Positions 1-7,337 of a stretch of DNA of 14,288 nt are shown piece after piece. Position 1 is the stretch's first letter. Each line of letters begins with the position of its first letter. The notes below the pieces were generated by a model, which was not told the origin of the DNA, ran no database searches, and worked only from the letters and a program-made list of their open reading frames with translations. Location of the stretch: positions 45,339 to 59,626 of the forward strand of contig NZ_MWSM01000001.1 in assembly GCF_002087075.1 (NCBI RefSeq), written 5' to 3'. The DNA comes from Streptococcus pseudopneumoniae ATCC BAA-960 = CCUG 49455. GTDB taxonomy: Bacteria; Bacillota; Bacilli; Lactobacillales; Streptococcaceae. The translations under genes and the position numbers were made by a program.

Positions 1-114
1 CGAAGTCAGCTCAAAACACCGTTTTGAGGTTGCCGGATAAGACTGACGAAGTCAGTAACATATACCTACGGCAAGGCGACGTTGACGCGGTTTGAAGAGA
101 TTTTCGAAGAGTAT
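1..114 (-). repeat. BOX element, cut by the window start (boxB + boxA)
   Basis: A pneumococcal BOX repeat whose boxA-to-boxC direction is on the minus strand. Positions 1-9 look like the end of one boxB unit, 10-55 hold a second boxB, and about 56-114 hold boxA, including the CTACGGCAAGGCGACG core around 66-81. The boxC part lies outside the window. At least two boxB units are therefore present. It ends about 45 bp before the sodA -35 box. Confidence 0.9.
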
Positions 115-159
115 TATTCGAAAGTATCTCAGTGATTTCCTCATCTATAAGCAAAAAAC

Positions 160-188
160 TTGAAAAAAGTGAATGTTTGCGTTATCAT
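160..188 (+). promoter_or_regulatory. sodA promoter
   Basis: TTGAAA at 160-165 and TATCAT at 183-188 are separated by 17 bp. The -10 ends 31 bp before the sodA start codon, which leaves room for a short leader with the AAGAGG ribosome site near 207-212. Confidence 0.7.
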
Positions 189-219
189 TTTCATATAGAA
201 AGAAAAAGAGGTATTACAG

Positions 220-825
220 ATGGCTATTATCTTACCAGAACTTCCATATGCATACGACGCTTTGGAACCATACATCGATGCGGAAACAATGCATTTGCAC
301 CATGACAAACACCATCAAACTTATGTCAACAATGCCAATGCAGCTTTAGAAAAACACCCTGAAATCGGTGAAGACCTTGAAGCCTTGCTTGCTGATGTAG
401 AATCTATCCCAGCTGATATCCGTCAAGCACTTATCAACAATGGTGGCGGACACTTGAACCACGCTCTTTTCTGGGAATTGATGACTCCCGAGAAAACAGC
501 TCCTTCAGCAGAACTGGCAGCAGCAATCGATGCAACATTTGGTTCATTTGAAGAATTCCAAGCAGCCTTCACTGCAGCAGCAACAACTCGTTTTGGTTCA
601 GGTTGGGCATGGTTGGTTGTCAACAAAGAAGGGAAACTTGAAGTGACTTCAACAGCAAACCAAGACACACCAATCTCAGAAGGTAAAAAACCAATCTTGG
701 GCTTGGACGTTTGGGAACATGCTTACTACGTGAAATACCGCAACGTGCGTCCTGACTACATCAAAGCTTTCTTTTCAGTAATCAACTGGAATAAAGTAGA
801 TGAATTGTACGCAGCTGCTAAATAA
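220..825 (+). CDS. sodA: superoxide dismutase, Mn type
   Basis: A complete 201-residue cytoplasmic superoxide dismutase that converts superoxide to hydrogen peroxide and oxygen. The four expected metal ligands are present: H27 (in HLHHDKHH), H81 (in GGHLNH), D163 and H167 (in the family signature DVWEHAYY, 163-170). A Gln at 148, in the position where Mn enzymes carry their active-site glutamine, favours the manganese type. Length is normal for bacterial MnSOD. The ATG at 220 follows a purine-rich ribosome site. The gene has its own promoter at 160-188 and two terminators behind it, so it is probably a single-gene transcript. The sequence looks essentially like pneumococcal SodA, although I could not align it. 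Confidence 0.98.
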   Translation: MAIILPELPYAYDALEPYIDAETMHLHHDKHHQTYVNNANAALEKHPEIGEDLEALLADVESIPADIRQALINNGGGHLNHALFWELMTPEKTAPSAELAAAIDATFGSFEEFQAAFTAAATTRFGSGWAWLVVNKEGKLEVTSTANQDTPISEGKKPILGLDVWEHAYYVKYRNVRPDYIKAFFSVINWNKVDELYAAAK

Positions 826-833
826 TGATAGTT

Positions 834-861
834 GGAGGGAAGAATTGTTCTTCTCTTTTTT
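834..861 (+). terminator. sodA terminator 1
   Basis: Arms 835-844 and 848-857 pair over about 10 bp, with two G-U pairs and loop TTG, and run into a T tract ending at 861. It starts 9 bp after the sodA stop codon. Confidence 0.75.
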
Positions 862-877
862 AGGATATAAGATTCTG

Positions 878-903
878 GTCTGACAAAATCGTTAGACTTT
901 TTT
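878..903 (+). terminator. sodA terminator 2 (tandem)
   Basis: GTCTGAC (878-884), loop AAAATC and GTTAGAC (891-897) are followed by six T residues (898-903). One G-U pair lies in the stem. It probably backs up the first hairpin and separates sodA from the YutD operon. Confidence 0.65.
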
Positions 904-940
904 CATTTTTTTATGCGAAACGTGCTAACTGCTAGAAATT

Positions 941-950
941 ATGGTAGAAT
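941..950 (+). promoter_or_regulatory. extended -10 element before the YutD gene
   Basis: TGG followed by TAGAAT (945-950) forms an extended -10. The -35 region 17 bp upstream (around 922-927) is poor, as is usual for extended -10 promoters. It lies 33 bp before the start codon at 984 and after the sodA terminators, so it probably drives the operon through the ABC-F gene. Confidence 0.5.
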
Positions 951-983
951 AAAGTATTAAGTAATCGTGAAAAAAGGATATCT

Positions 984-1514
984 ATGCGAAAAGAAATTGC
1001 ACCTGAATTATACAACTATAACAAGTTTCCTGGTCCTGAGTTTCATTTACACGGGGACAAGGTTGAAACGGAAGGGATCGCTTTTTCCTTGGTGGAAAAT
1101 ATCAAGGATGCCTTTGATGTGACGGCTTTTAATCAGCGTTTTTCAGAAGTCTTAACCAAGTTTGATTATATCGTGGGAGACTGGAGCAACGAACAGCTTC
1201 GCCTACGAGGTTTTTACAAGGATGACCGAACAGAAGAAAAACTTGAAAAAATCAGTCGTTTACAAGACTACCTATTAGAGTATTGTAGTTATGGTTGTGC
1301 CTATTTTGTCTTAGAAAATGAAGCCCCTAAGCGAGCATCATTTGACAAGAAAATGCGTAAGAAGGAAGAAGAACAGCCTTTTAGAAAAGGAAAGAAACCG
1401 ACTCAAACAAAACGAAAACCGAATGCAGATAAGAAAAATAGACGTCGTCAGAAAGACCAGCATTCTCAGAAAGAGGACAAGGGACAACGTCATTTTGTCA
1501 TTCGTCAGAAGTGA
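984..1514 (+). CDS. YutD family protein (DUF1027)
   Basis: A 176-residue cytoplasmic protein of the YutD/DUF1027 family, found across Firmicutes and of unknown function. The globular part is about residues 1-118 and includes the stretches FDYIVGDW and LRGFYKDD and a small Cys cluster (EYCSYGCAYFV). Residues about 122-176 are almost all Lys, Arg, Gln and Glu, a disordered basic tail that suggests nucleic-acid or ribosome contact; that is inference. Start ATG 984 is preceded by AAAAAAGGA. It heads a run of closely spaced genes and lies 20 bp before the rlmN start. Confidence 0.85.
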   Translation: MRKEIAPELYNYNKFPGPEFHLHGDKVETEGIAFSLVENIKDAFDVTAFNQRFSEVLTKFDYIVGDWSNEQLRLRGFYKDDRTEEKLEKISRLQDYLLEYCSYGCAYFVLENEAPKRASFDKKMRKKEEEQPFRKGKKPTQTKRKPNADKKNRRRQKDQHSQKEDKGQRHFVIRQK

Positions 1515-1534
1515 GTAGAGAATAAGGAGAAGAA

Positions 1535-2600
1535 ATGAAACCCTCAATTTATAGTTTAACACGTCAAACCATGCAGGAATGGGTATTGGAGCAGGGAGAA
1601 AAGAAATTCCGTGCAGATCAAATCTGGGAATGGCTCTATTGAAGAAATGACCAACCTTTCCAAGGATTTGATTGCTAAGCTTAATGACCAGTTTGTGGTC
1701 AATCCCTTGAAACAAGGTATTGTGCAAGAGTCTGCTGATGGGACAGTTAAATATCTTTTTGAATTGCCAGATGGAATGCTGATTGAGACAGTACTCATAC
1801 GTCAACACTACGTTTTATCTGTCTGTGTGACCACTCAGGTCGGCTGTAATATCGGTTGTACCTTCTGTGCCTCTGGTTTGATTAAGAAGCAACGTGACCT
1901 CAATAACGGTGAAATCGTAGCGCAAATTATGCTGGTTCAGAAATACTTTGATGAGCGTGGTCAGGATGAACGTGTCAGCCATATCGTTGTCATGGGAATC
2001 AGTGAGCCCTTTGATAATTACAACAATGTTTTGAATTTCGTTTGTACTATCAATGATGATAAAGGAATGGCTATCGGTGCTCGTCACATCACGGTTTCAA
2101 CCTCAGGTTTGGCCCATAAAATTCGTGACTTTGCTGATGAAGGGGTTCAGGTCAATCTTGCCGTGTCTCTTCACGCACCCAACAATGAACTGCGCTCAAG
2201 TACCATGAAGATTAACCGTGCCTTTCCGATTGAAAAGCTCTTTGCAGCTATTGAGTACTACATTGAGACAACTAATCGTCGTGTGACCTTTGAGTATATC
2301 ATGCTTAATGAAGTAAACGACGGCGTAGAACAAGCTTTGGAATTAGCTGAATTGCTCAAGAACATCAAGAAATTGTCTTATGTAAACTTGATTTCTTATA
2401 ACCCAGTTAGTGAGCATGACCAATATAGCCGTAGTCCCAAAGAGCGCGTGTTGGCTTTCTATGATACGCTTAAGAGAAAAGGGGTCAACTGTGTGGTTCG
2501 TCAAGAGCATGGTACAGATAGTGACGCAGCTTGTGGACAATTGCGCTCTAACACAATGAAACGTGACCGCCAGAAGGCAGTCGCAGCGGTAAATCCTTAA
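1535..2600 (+). pseudogene. rlmN: rlmN, disrupted by a 20-nt deletion (23S rRNA/tRNA A-methyltransferase)
   Basis: RlmN is a radical-SAM enzyme that makes 2-methyladenosine at 23S rRNA A2503 and tRNA A37. The true start is ATG 1535, behind AAGGAG (1524-1529). After 35 codons, ending WEWLY, the frame hits TGA at 1640-1642. The family continues in the next frame from GAAGAAATG at 1641 to the stop at 2598-2600. Family members have seven residues between this Tyr and the E/D-E-M-T block, so about 20 nt are missing, which is a frameshift. The radical-SAM cysteines (CNIGCTFC) and the C-terminal catalytic Cys (AACGQL) remain. Other conserved positions have changed: the GEP motif reads MGISEP (Ser at 2001-2003 for the usual Gly), and the NLIP motif reads NLIS. 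A downstream ATG or GTG could start a shortened product, but the N-terminal accessory domain would be lost. Confidence 0.9.
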
Positions 2601-3082
2601 TGATGAAGAAGACTTATAATCATATTTTGGTCTGGGGAGTCATTTTCTATAGCATTTGCATTGTCTATTTTTGCTTTACTCCTCAAGAACAATCTCCCGT
2701 GGGGGTAGAAACTCCAGGTATTCAGCATCTTGGAAGCCTGGTTTTTCTTTTGACTCCTTTAAACTCCCTCTGGAATCTGGGTGAGGTGAGTGATATGGGA
2801 CAATTATGCTGGATTTTTTTACAAAATATCCTTAATATGTTCTTACTTTTTCCTCTGATGTTCCAACTCCTTTATCTCCTTCCAAACTTGCGGAAAATAA
2901 AAAAGGTCCTTCTTTTTAGTTTTCTTGTGAGTCTTGGAATCGAGTGTACGCAATTAATCTTGGACTTTTTCTTTGATTTCAATCGCGTCTTTGAGATTGA
3001 TGATTTGTGGACCAACACTTTGGGTGGCTATCTGGCTTGGCTCCTTTATAAACGATTATATAAAAACAAGATAAGGAATTAA
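2600..3082 (+). CDS. VanZ family membrane protein
   Basis: A 160-residue integral membrane protein of the VanZ family. Hydrophobic segments lie near residues 8-27, 72-92, 103-122 and 138-153. Family marks are the N-x-x-L-F-P stretch (79-86), the ECTQ motif in the third helix (115-118) and the acidic-Asn block EIDDLWTNTLGG (132-143). VanZ itself gives low-level teicoplanin resistance; chromosomal streptococcal copies have no settled role, so no resistance claim is made here. The ATG overlaps the last base of the rlmN stop (TAATG), which implies translational coupling, with a second ATG at 2603. Coupling still works in this strain if ribosomes reach the rlmN stop by internal initiation. The ABC-F gene starts one base after the stop. 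Confidence 0.85.
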   Translation: MMKKTYNHILVWGVIFYSICIVYFCFTPQEQSPVGVETPGIQHLGSLVFLLTPLNSLWNLGEVSDMGQLCWIFLQNILNMFLLFPLMFQLLYLLPNLRKIKKVLLFSFLVSLGIECTQLILDFFFDFNRVFEIDDLWTNTLGGYLAWLLYKRLYKNKIRN

Positions 3083-3083
3083 A

Positions 3084-4625
3084 ATGAGTATTTTAGAAGT
3101 TAAAAATCTGAGTCACGGTTTTGGTGACCGTGCAATTTTTGAAGATGTGTCCTTCCGTCTCCTCAAGGGAGAACATATCGGCCTGGTCGGTGCCAATGGT
3201 GAAGGAAAATCAACCTTTATGAGTATCGTGACTGGTAAAATGCTGCCAGATGAAGGAAAGGTTGAGTGGTCCAAATATGTGACGGCTGGTTACTTGGATC
3301 AACACTCTGTCCTTGCTGAAGGGCAGTCGGTACGTGATGTTCTACGTACAGCTTTTGATGAGCTGTTTAAAGCAGAAGCTCGTATCAATGACCTCTATAT
3401 GGAAATGGCTGAAGATGGAGCTGATGTTGATGCTCTCATGGAAGAAGTGGGCGAACTTCAAGACCGTTTAGAGAGTCGTGATTTCTATACCTTGGATGCT
3501 AAGATTGACGAAGTGGCGCGTGCCCTTGGTGTTATGGACTTTGGCATGGATACGGATGTAACCTCTTTGTCAGGTGGGCAAAGAACCAAGGTGCTTTTGG
3601 CTAAACTCCTCCTTGAAAAGCCAGATATCTTGCTGTTGGACGAGCCGACCAACTACTTGGATGCTGAGCATATTGATTGGCTCAAGCGCTATCTTCAAAA
3701 CTATGAGAATGCCTTTGTCCTTATTTCGCACGATATTCCATTCCTGAACGACGTGATTAATATTGTCTACCATGTGGAGAATCAACAGCTGACGCGTTAC
3801 TCTGGTGACTACTACCAGTTCCAAGAAGTCTATGCTATGAAGAAATCTCAGCTAGAGGCAGCCTACGAACGTCAGCAGAAAGAGATTGCGGACCTCAAGG
3901 ACTTCGTGGCTCGAAACAAAGCACGTGTTGCAACACGAAACATGGCTATGTCTCGTCAGAAGAAATTGGATAAGATGGATATTATCGAACTGCAAAGTGA
4001 GAAACCAAAACCATCCTTTGATTTCAAACCAGCTCGTACTCCAGGGCACTTTATTTTCCAAGCCAAGGATTTGCAGATTGGTTATGATCGTCCTCTGACC
4101 AAGCCTTTAAATCTTACCTTTGAACGCAATCAAAAGGTTGCGATTATTGGTGCTAATGGTATTGGAAAAACAACTCTCTTGAAGAGTCTCTTGGGCATTA
4201 TCTCGCCAATCGCTGGGGAAGTGGAGCGTGGAGATTATTTAGAACTTGGTTATTTTGAGCAGGAAGTAGAAGGCGGTAATCGCCAAACTCCTCTTGAAGC
4301 TGTCTGGAATGCCTTTCCTGCCCTTAATCAAGCAGAAGTCCGTGCAGCCCTTGCCCGTTGTGGTTTGACAACCAAACATATTGAAAGTCAGATTCAAGTA
4401 TTATCAGGGGGAGAGCAAGCCAAGGTTCGTTTCTGTCTCTTGATGAATCGTGAAAACAATGTTTTAGTGCTGGACGAGCCGACCAACCATTTGGATGTGG
4501 ATGCAAAGGATGAGCTCAAACGCGCTCTCAAAGAATATAGGGGATCTATCCTTATGGTCTGCCACGAGCCAGACTTTTATGAAGGCTGGATAGACCAAAT
4601 ATGGGATTTTAATAATTTAACTTAA
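3084..4625 (+). CDS. ABC-F family ATPase (YkpA/YbiT-like)
   Basis: A 513-residue soluble protein with two ATP-binding cassettes and no membrane segment, as in ABC-F proteins that act on the ribosome. Domain 1 has Walker A GANGEGKST (36-44), signature LSGGQ (162-166) and Walker B LLLDEPTN (183-190). The charged linker that reaches toward the peptidyl-transferase centre in this family spans about 240-312 and is rich in K, R, Q and E. Domain 2 has Walker A GANGIGKTT (356-364), signature LSGGE (440-444) and Walker B VLVLDEPTNHLD (460-471). Length and motifs suit the YkpA/YbiT branch, not a known antibiotic-protection factor; the branch call is from memory. It is the last gene of the YutD operon, with a terminator at 4641. 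Confidence 0.9.
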   Translation: MSILEVKNLSHGFGDRAIFEDVSFRLLKGEHIGLVGANGEGKSTFMSIVTGKMLPDEGKVEWSKYVTAGYLDQHSVLAEGQSVRDVLRTAFDELFKAEARINDLYMEMAEDGADVDALMEEVGELQDRLESRDFYTLDAKIDEVARALGVMDFGMDTDVTSLSGGQRTKVLLAKLLLEKPDILLLDEPTNYLDAEHIDWLKRYLQNYENAFVLISHDIPFLNDVINIVYHVENQQLTRYSGDYYQFQEVYAMKKSQLEAAYERQQKEIADLKDFVARNKARVATRNMAMSRQKKLDKMDIIELQSEKPKPSFDFKPARTPGHFIFQAKDLQIGYDRPLTKPLNLTFERNQKVAIIGANGIGKTTLLKSLLGIISPIAGEVERGDYLELGYFEQEVEGGNRQTPLEAVWNAFPALNQAEVRAALARCGLTTKHIESQIQVLSGGEQAKVRFCLLMNRENNVLVLDEPTNHLDVDAKDELKRALKEYRGSILMVCHEPDFYEGWIDQIWDFNNLT

Positions 4626-4640
4626 GAATGAGAGTAAAAG

Positions 4641-4675
4641 AAATACAGTACCGAATGTGGATACTGTATTTTTTT
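4641..4675. terminator. bidirectional terminator between ABC-F gene and slrA
   Basis: A perfect 10-bp stem, AAATACAGTA (4641-4650) with its complement at 4662-4671, has an 11-nt loop and a T run to 4675 on the plus strand. On the minus strand the exit is a weaker T-rich run. It sits between two convergent genes and can serve both. Confidence 0.8.
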
Positions 4676-4680
4676 GGTTT

Positions 4681-5484
4681 TTAAGATTTAAAATCGTAGT
4701 CTTTCACCACTTCGATGCTGTCGATTGTGATAGCAGTAGTTGGCTTGTCTTTTTCATCTTTTTCGGCTTTGGCAATCTTATCTACAACATCCATACCGTC
4801 AATCACTTGTCCAAAGACTGGGTGTTTGCCATCAAGGCTAGGGTTTCCCCCTTCTTTATAGGCTTCGATGATTTTCTTTGGATACTTGCTTGTAGGGAGT
4901 TTAGCAGAGGTATCTGTAGAGTTTTGGTTGATGAAGAACTGGCTTCCATTGGTGTTTGGTTGACCAGTATTAGCCATAGCAAGAGCACCACGGATGTTAT
5001 AGAGATAAGGAGTAATCTCGTTTTTGAAACCAGTTCCCTTGTCTTTAGTCTTATCCTTGTCATGCCAGATGGACTGACCACCTGTACCGTCCCCTTTTGG
5101 ATCTCCAGTTTGGACCATGAAGCCATCGATGACACGGTGGAAGGTAATGCCGTTATAGTAGCCTTCTTTGGCATGAGTGAGGAAGTTTTCAACCGCTAGA
5201 GGAGCGAGTTTAGGGAAGAGCTTAATGCGGATATCACCTTGGCTTGTGTGGAGAATCACTTCGGCTTCATCTTCAGCAACTTCCTTAGAAAGTTGCGGGA
5301 AATTGGCATTCTCGTTTGTTAAAGCATCGTTTAACTCCTTGGCAGATTGGGCAGCTGCTTTGGAGCTTTCCTCAGCGGCCAAGCTAGAATCTACATAGTC
5401 ATCACCACGTAGACTGCGTTGGATGCTGCTACACCCAGCTAGGGCTACAGTGGACAGTAAAAGAAGGGTTGCTAGTTTTTTCAT
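4681..5484 (-). CDS. slrA: lipoprotein peptidyl-prolyl cis-trans isomerase, cyclophilin type
   Basis: A 267-residue surface lipoprotein that catalyses proline isomerisation in proteins outside the membrane. The N-terminus is a lipoprotein signal: KK, a hydrophobic stretch, then lipobox LAGC with the acylated Cys at 18. An Ala/Ser/Glu-rich spacer (about 33-72) leads to the cyclophilin domain (about 73-262), with FHRVI (catalytic Arg 117), GFMVQTGD (121-128) and the MANTG and SQFFI blocks. This matches pneumococcal SlrA (streptococcal lipoprotein rotamase A), which has a reported role in colonisation; the gene name rests on domain layout and position. It is a single-gene transcript with its own promoter (5515-5543), ribosome site GAGAGG, and a shared terminator. 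Confidence 0.93.
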   Translation of the reverse strand: MKKLATLLLLSTVALAGCSSIQRSLRGDDYVDSSLAAEESSKAAAQSAKELNDALTNENANFPQLSKEVAEDEAEVILHTSQGDIRIKLFPKLAPLAVENFLTHAKEGYYNGITFHRVIDGFMVQTGDPKGDGTGGQSIWHDKDKTKDKGTGFKNEITPYLYNIRGALAMANTGQPNTNGSQFFINQNSTDTSAKLPTSKYPKKIIEAYKEGGNPSLDGKHPVFGQVIDGMDVVDKIAKAEKDEKDKPTTAITIDSIEVVKDYDFKS

Positions 5485-5514
5485 TCTGATCCTCTCAAAA
5501 ATTCATTTCTACCA

Positions 5515-5543
5515 TTGTACCCTAAAAGGAAGTGGATTTCAAA
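5515..5543 (-). promoter_or_regulatory. slrA promoter
   Basis: On the minus strand TTGAAA (5543-5538) and TACAAT (5520-5515) are 17 bp apart. The -10 ends about 30 bp before the slrA start codon. Confidence 0.8.
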
Positions 5544-5591
5544 TGTTAGTGACAAGACAGTTTAAGAGGAAGCCAACCAAAAATCACTTGA

Positions 5592-5930
5592 TTAGAGATT
5601 CTTCTTTGGATGACGGTCGACAATGTCCTGGTACTGTTCCAGTATTTCCTCTCCCTTTGGAGTCAATTTGTAGCCACGAATCGAAAAGTGACAAGCTAAT
5701 TCTTCTTCTGAAAAATGCTCATGAAGGGCTTGGTCCAAATTTGTAGCCTTCATTTTTAGAAAGTCCAGTAACTCCCTTCTTCTTTAGGATATTCTTTTTT
5801 ATGGTAGCGTATTAGATGGTCAAGTGAGTAAAAAGCAGTTTCAATGGACAGCATAACCTTTTTCTACCAGAGTTTTGAGATGCTTAGGAGCATCAATGCC
5901 ATAAGAGTACTCAAAGTATTTAGGGAACCA
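5592..5930 (-). pseudogene. C-terminal remains of a split gene of unknown function
   Basis: Read leftward from 5930 this stretch codes in three frames. Frame one gives WFPKYFEYSYGIDAPKHL and on to EKGYAVH, ending in TGA at 5841-5843. The next frame carries on with IETAFYSLDHL to PKEE. A second shift near 5770 gives ELLDFLK and then 53 clean residues (5753 to the TAA at 5592-5594) ending near YKLTPKGEEIL and RHPKK. Two frameshifts therefore break it. The beginning of the same protein seems to lie 3.8 kb away at 9723-9923. The KYFxYxYGIDxxKHL pattern recalls uncharacterised streptococcal proteins, some with a SAP-like domain; I cannot assign a function. The last 162 nt could in principle still be translated from the ATG at 5753. 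Confidence 0.65.
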
Positions 5931-5953
5931 GATCTTAAGAAAGCTCGTAAAGC
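5926..5953 (+). repeat. 28-bp direct repeat, left copy
   Basis: Identical over 28 bp to 9329-9356; both contain CCAGATCTTAAG. Weaker similarity runs on for about 20 bp to a shared GTTAA. The first five bases also belong to the split gene. On the plus strand both copies read PDLKKARKASQ, and the differences just after the identical part are synonymous, so the repeat looks like the 3' tail of a once-coding sequence. Confidence 0.75.
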
Positions 5954-6080
5954 ATCACAATTAGTAAACGTTAATTCGAAAGAATTACTATATTTTAAAA
6001 GAGCACATTTTCAAAGGATTTTTTCTTTTGGCTTCAATTCCTAATTAGTCAATGAACTGAATACTAGGTCTCAAAAAGAA

Positions 6081-6305
6081 TTATGCTTCCTCTTTCTGTC
6101 TGAGTTCAAAGAGGTCTTCTACTTTCAGATTAAAAACTTGAGCAATTTTAAGAGCCATTTCCAGCGAAGGATTGTAACGGTTATTTTCCAAGTGCAGAAT
6201 TGTCTCGCGTCGCATGCCGATGCGGTCGGCTAACTCCTGCTGGGTCATGCCTGTGGATTCACGAACAGATTTGAGATTAGTAATAATCTTGCTTTCTTTG
6301 GCCAT
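6081..6305 (-). CDS. small XRE-family repressor
   Basis: A 74-residue DNA-binding protein made almost wholly of one Cro/CI-type helix-turn-helix (about 10-65): MTQQELADRIGMRRETILHLE places the recognition helix near 31-40, followed by NNRYNPSLEMALKIAQVF. This is the compact YozG-like class of repressor. The start ATG at 6305 is chosen over a longer open frame to 6353 because GGAGAGG stands just upstream and the longer frame overlaps the previous gene. It lies two bases after the stop of the membrane gene, so the two are almost certainly co-translated. By analogy with such pairs it probably binds the two inverted repeats at 6903-6951 and represses its own operon. Confidence 0.9.
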   Translation of the reverse strand: MAKESKIITNLKSVRESTGMTQQELADRIGMRRETILHLENNRYNPSLEMALKIAQVFNLKVEDLFELRQKEEA

Positions 6306-6307
6306 GC

Positions 6308-6886
6308 TTATCCTCTCCGTTCCAAGATAAGATAGACAACCGCAAAGATGCAAATCAAGGCAGCTATGCTAATAAATATCTGTCCCATGTAAAGAGTGAG
6401 AGACCCCATATACCCAATGATAACTGCTAGGATCATCAGTGCGCCTAGTATAAAAACAAACATCAAGCTAGCTGCCTTTGCTAAATTAGCATAAAAGCGT
6501 TCGTCCGGAGTTTCCTTGACATTTTTTAAAGAGAAAAAACCAAATAGAATCACTTCAATAACGAGGCCAATTCCCAAAATCCATTCTTTAATACCAGAAC
6601 TTTCGCTTGGGGTCGTAACCCAAATTCCTACTGTATAAAAAATGCTTGCTGCAAACACAAGTATCGTGTAAAGCTTAGCAGACAAGTCAAAAATAATTTT
6701 TCTCTTACCTTTCTGACTCTTATGTAGCCAGCTCGATATAGCTACAATTTGACCTGACACTGAAATACCAGTAATAACTAACTTGGGTTCCCAACTAAGA
6801 TTAGAACCAAATACAACAATAAAATCAATAAAGAGAGCTACGGCAATCATTGCAATGAGGCCACGCATTTTTTGACTTTTTTTCAT
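6308..6886 (-). CDS. six-helix membrane protein paired with XRE regulator (DUF3796/DUF2178-like)
   Basis: A 192-residue integral membrane protein with probable helices at about 8-27, 35-53, 71-91, 101-120, 138-160 and 165-187. A conserved-looking cytoplasmic loop, VKETPDERFY (123-132), recalls the D-E-R loop of DUF3796/DUF2178 membrane proteins that commonly sit next to small XRE regulators; the family name is tentative and no function is known. The start ATG at 6886 has a strong AAAGGAG site, and an upstream in-frame ATG has none. It is the first gene of the two-gene operon, expressed leftward from the promoter at 6940-6968. Confidence 0.85.
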   Translation of the reverse strand: MKKSQKMRGLIAMIAVALFIDFIVVFGSNLSWEPKLVITGISVSGQIVAISSWLHKSQKGKRKIIFDLSAKLYTILVFAASIFYTVGIWVTTPSESSGIKEWILGIGLVIEVILFGFFSLKNVKETPDERFYANLAKAASLMFVFILGALMILAVIIGYMGSLTLYMGQIFISIAALICIFAVVYLILERRG

Positions 6887-6902
6887 GATAGACTCCTTTT
6901 TT

Positions 6903-6922
6903 GTGTTATAAATATATAACAC
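6903..6922. promoter_or_regulatory. operator 1 of the XRE/membrane-protein operon
   Basis: A perfect inverted repeat, GTGTTATA - AATA - TATAACAC. It lies between the predicted transcription start and the ribosome site of the membrane gene. Its spacer and core match operator 2, 29 bp away centre to centre. Confidence 0.75.
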
Positions 6923-6931
6923 TTAAATTTT

Positions 6932-6951
6932 ATGTTATAAATATATCACAT
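6932..6951. promoter_or_regulatory. operator 2, overlapping the -10 box
   Basis: ATGTTATA - AATA - TATCACAT, an inverted repeat with one mismatched pair and the same AATA spacer as operator 1. It covers the predicted -10 hexamer (6940-6945), so a bound repressor would block RNA polymerase. Confidence 0.7.
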
Positions 6952-6968
6952 TTAAATTTAGAAAGCAA
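6940..6968 (-). promoter_or_regulatory. promoter of the membrane-protein/XRE operon
   Basis: On the minus strand TTGCTT (6968-6963), a 17-bp spacer and TATATT (6945-6940), with TGA directly before the -10 (extended -10). Confidence 0.6.
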
Positions 6969-7094
6969 GAATTTATGTGCCAAGGCGGCAATTATTTGAA
7001 AAAATTTTTTAATAAAAGCCCTTGATAGACAAACAACTAAAGAATTCTTTGAAGTAATGCATCGGATTTGGTTTGGATAGTTTCGTTAATAATA

Positions 7095-7150
7095 TTTGAT
7101 GATAAAGAATTTTTGATGATAAAGAATTTTTGATGATAAAGAATTTTTGA
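7095..7150 (+). repeat. 17-bp tandem repeat, three units
   Basis: Three consecutive units of TTGATGATAAAGAATTT (17 bp period) with essentially no variation, followed by the start of a fourth. It lies in a gene-free stretch; no function is visible. Confidence 0.9.
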
Positions 7151-7337
7151 AAAATCTAGATACTGTATGAATCTCTACTTTTTTTCTTAGACTGTATAAA
7201 GTCTGTCAGAATAAGCTTTGTAGGTGTAGAAGTTAATTTTTACAGAGGTTAAGTAAGGATTTCAGTACACGTCAATAGATGTCAAAATACTGATTTTAAG
7301 CGATTTTTGATTTTTGGAAACTCATTATATAGCACTA
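7151..7337. other. gene-free AT-rich stretch
   Basis: No credible open frame on either strand here or in 6969-7094. The only features I see are a short inverted repeat, AGACT...AGTCT at 7189-7204, and the motif TGATTTTAAGCGA at 7291-7303, which recurs near 9676. Confidence 0.6.

Noticed and set aside
1338..2087. Minus-strand open frames opposite the YutD gene and rlmN
   Set aside because: They are shadows of genuine coding sequence on the plus strand, with no start signals.
1611..2600. A start at 1611 giving a 329-residue RlmN
   Set aside because: The first ten or so residues come from the wrong frame of the true N-terminus, and no ribosome site precedes 1611; the gene really starts at 1535 and is frameshifted.
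4657..5398. Long open frames on the plus strand across slrA
   Set aside because: They are antisense to a clear lipoprotein isomerase with signal peptide, promoter and conserved motifs.
5423..6044. Plus-strand open frames of 107 and 66 codons between slrA and the XRE operon
   Set aside because: The minus strand here encodes recognisable remains of the split gene; the plus frames have no ribosome sites.
6081..6353. Longer version of the XRE repressor, starting at 6353
   Set aside because: It would overlap the membrane gene and lacks a ribosome site; the ATG at 6305 has GGAGAGG.
6969..7094. Possible transposase or enzyme remnant (short plus-strand frame reading TTKEFFEVMHRIWFG)
   Set aside because: About 20 residues only, with no motif I can place in a family.
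7095..7150. CRISPR array
   Set aside because: The units are directly adjacent, with no spacers and no cas genes nearby.
7248..7264. CiaR site GTTAAG-N5-ATTTCA
   Set aside because: The second half is a poor match and no -10 box follows at a suitable distance; the site at 7295 is somewhat better but still weak.
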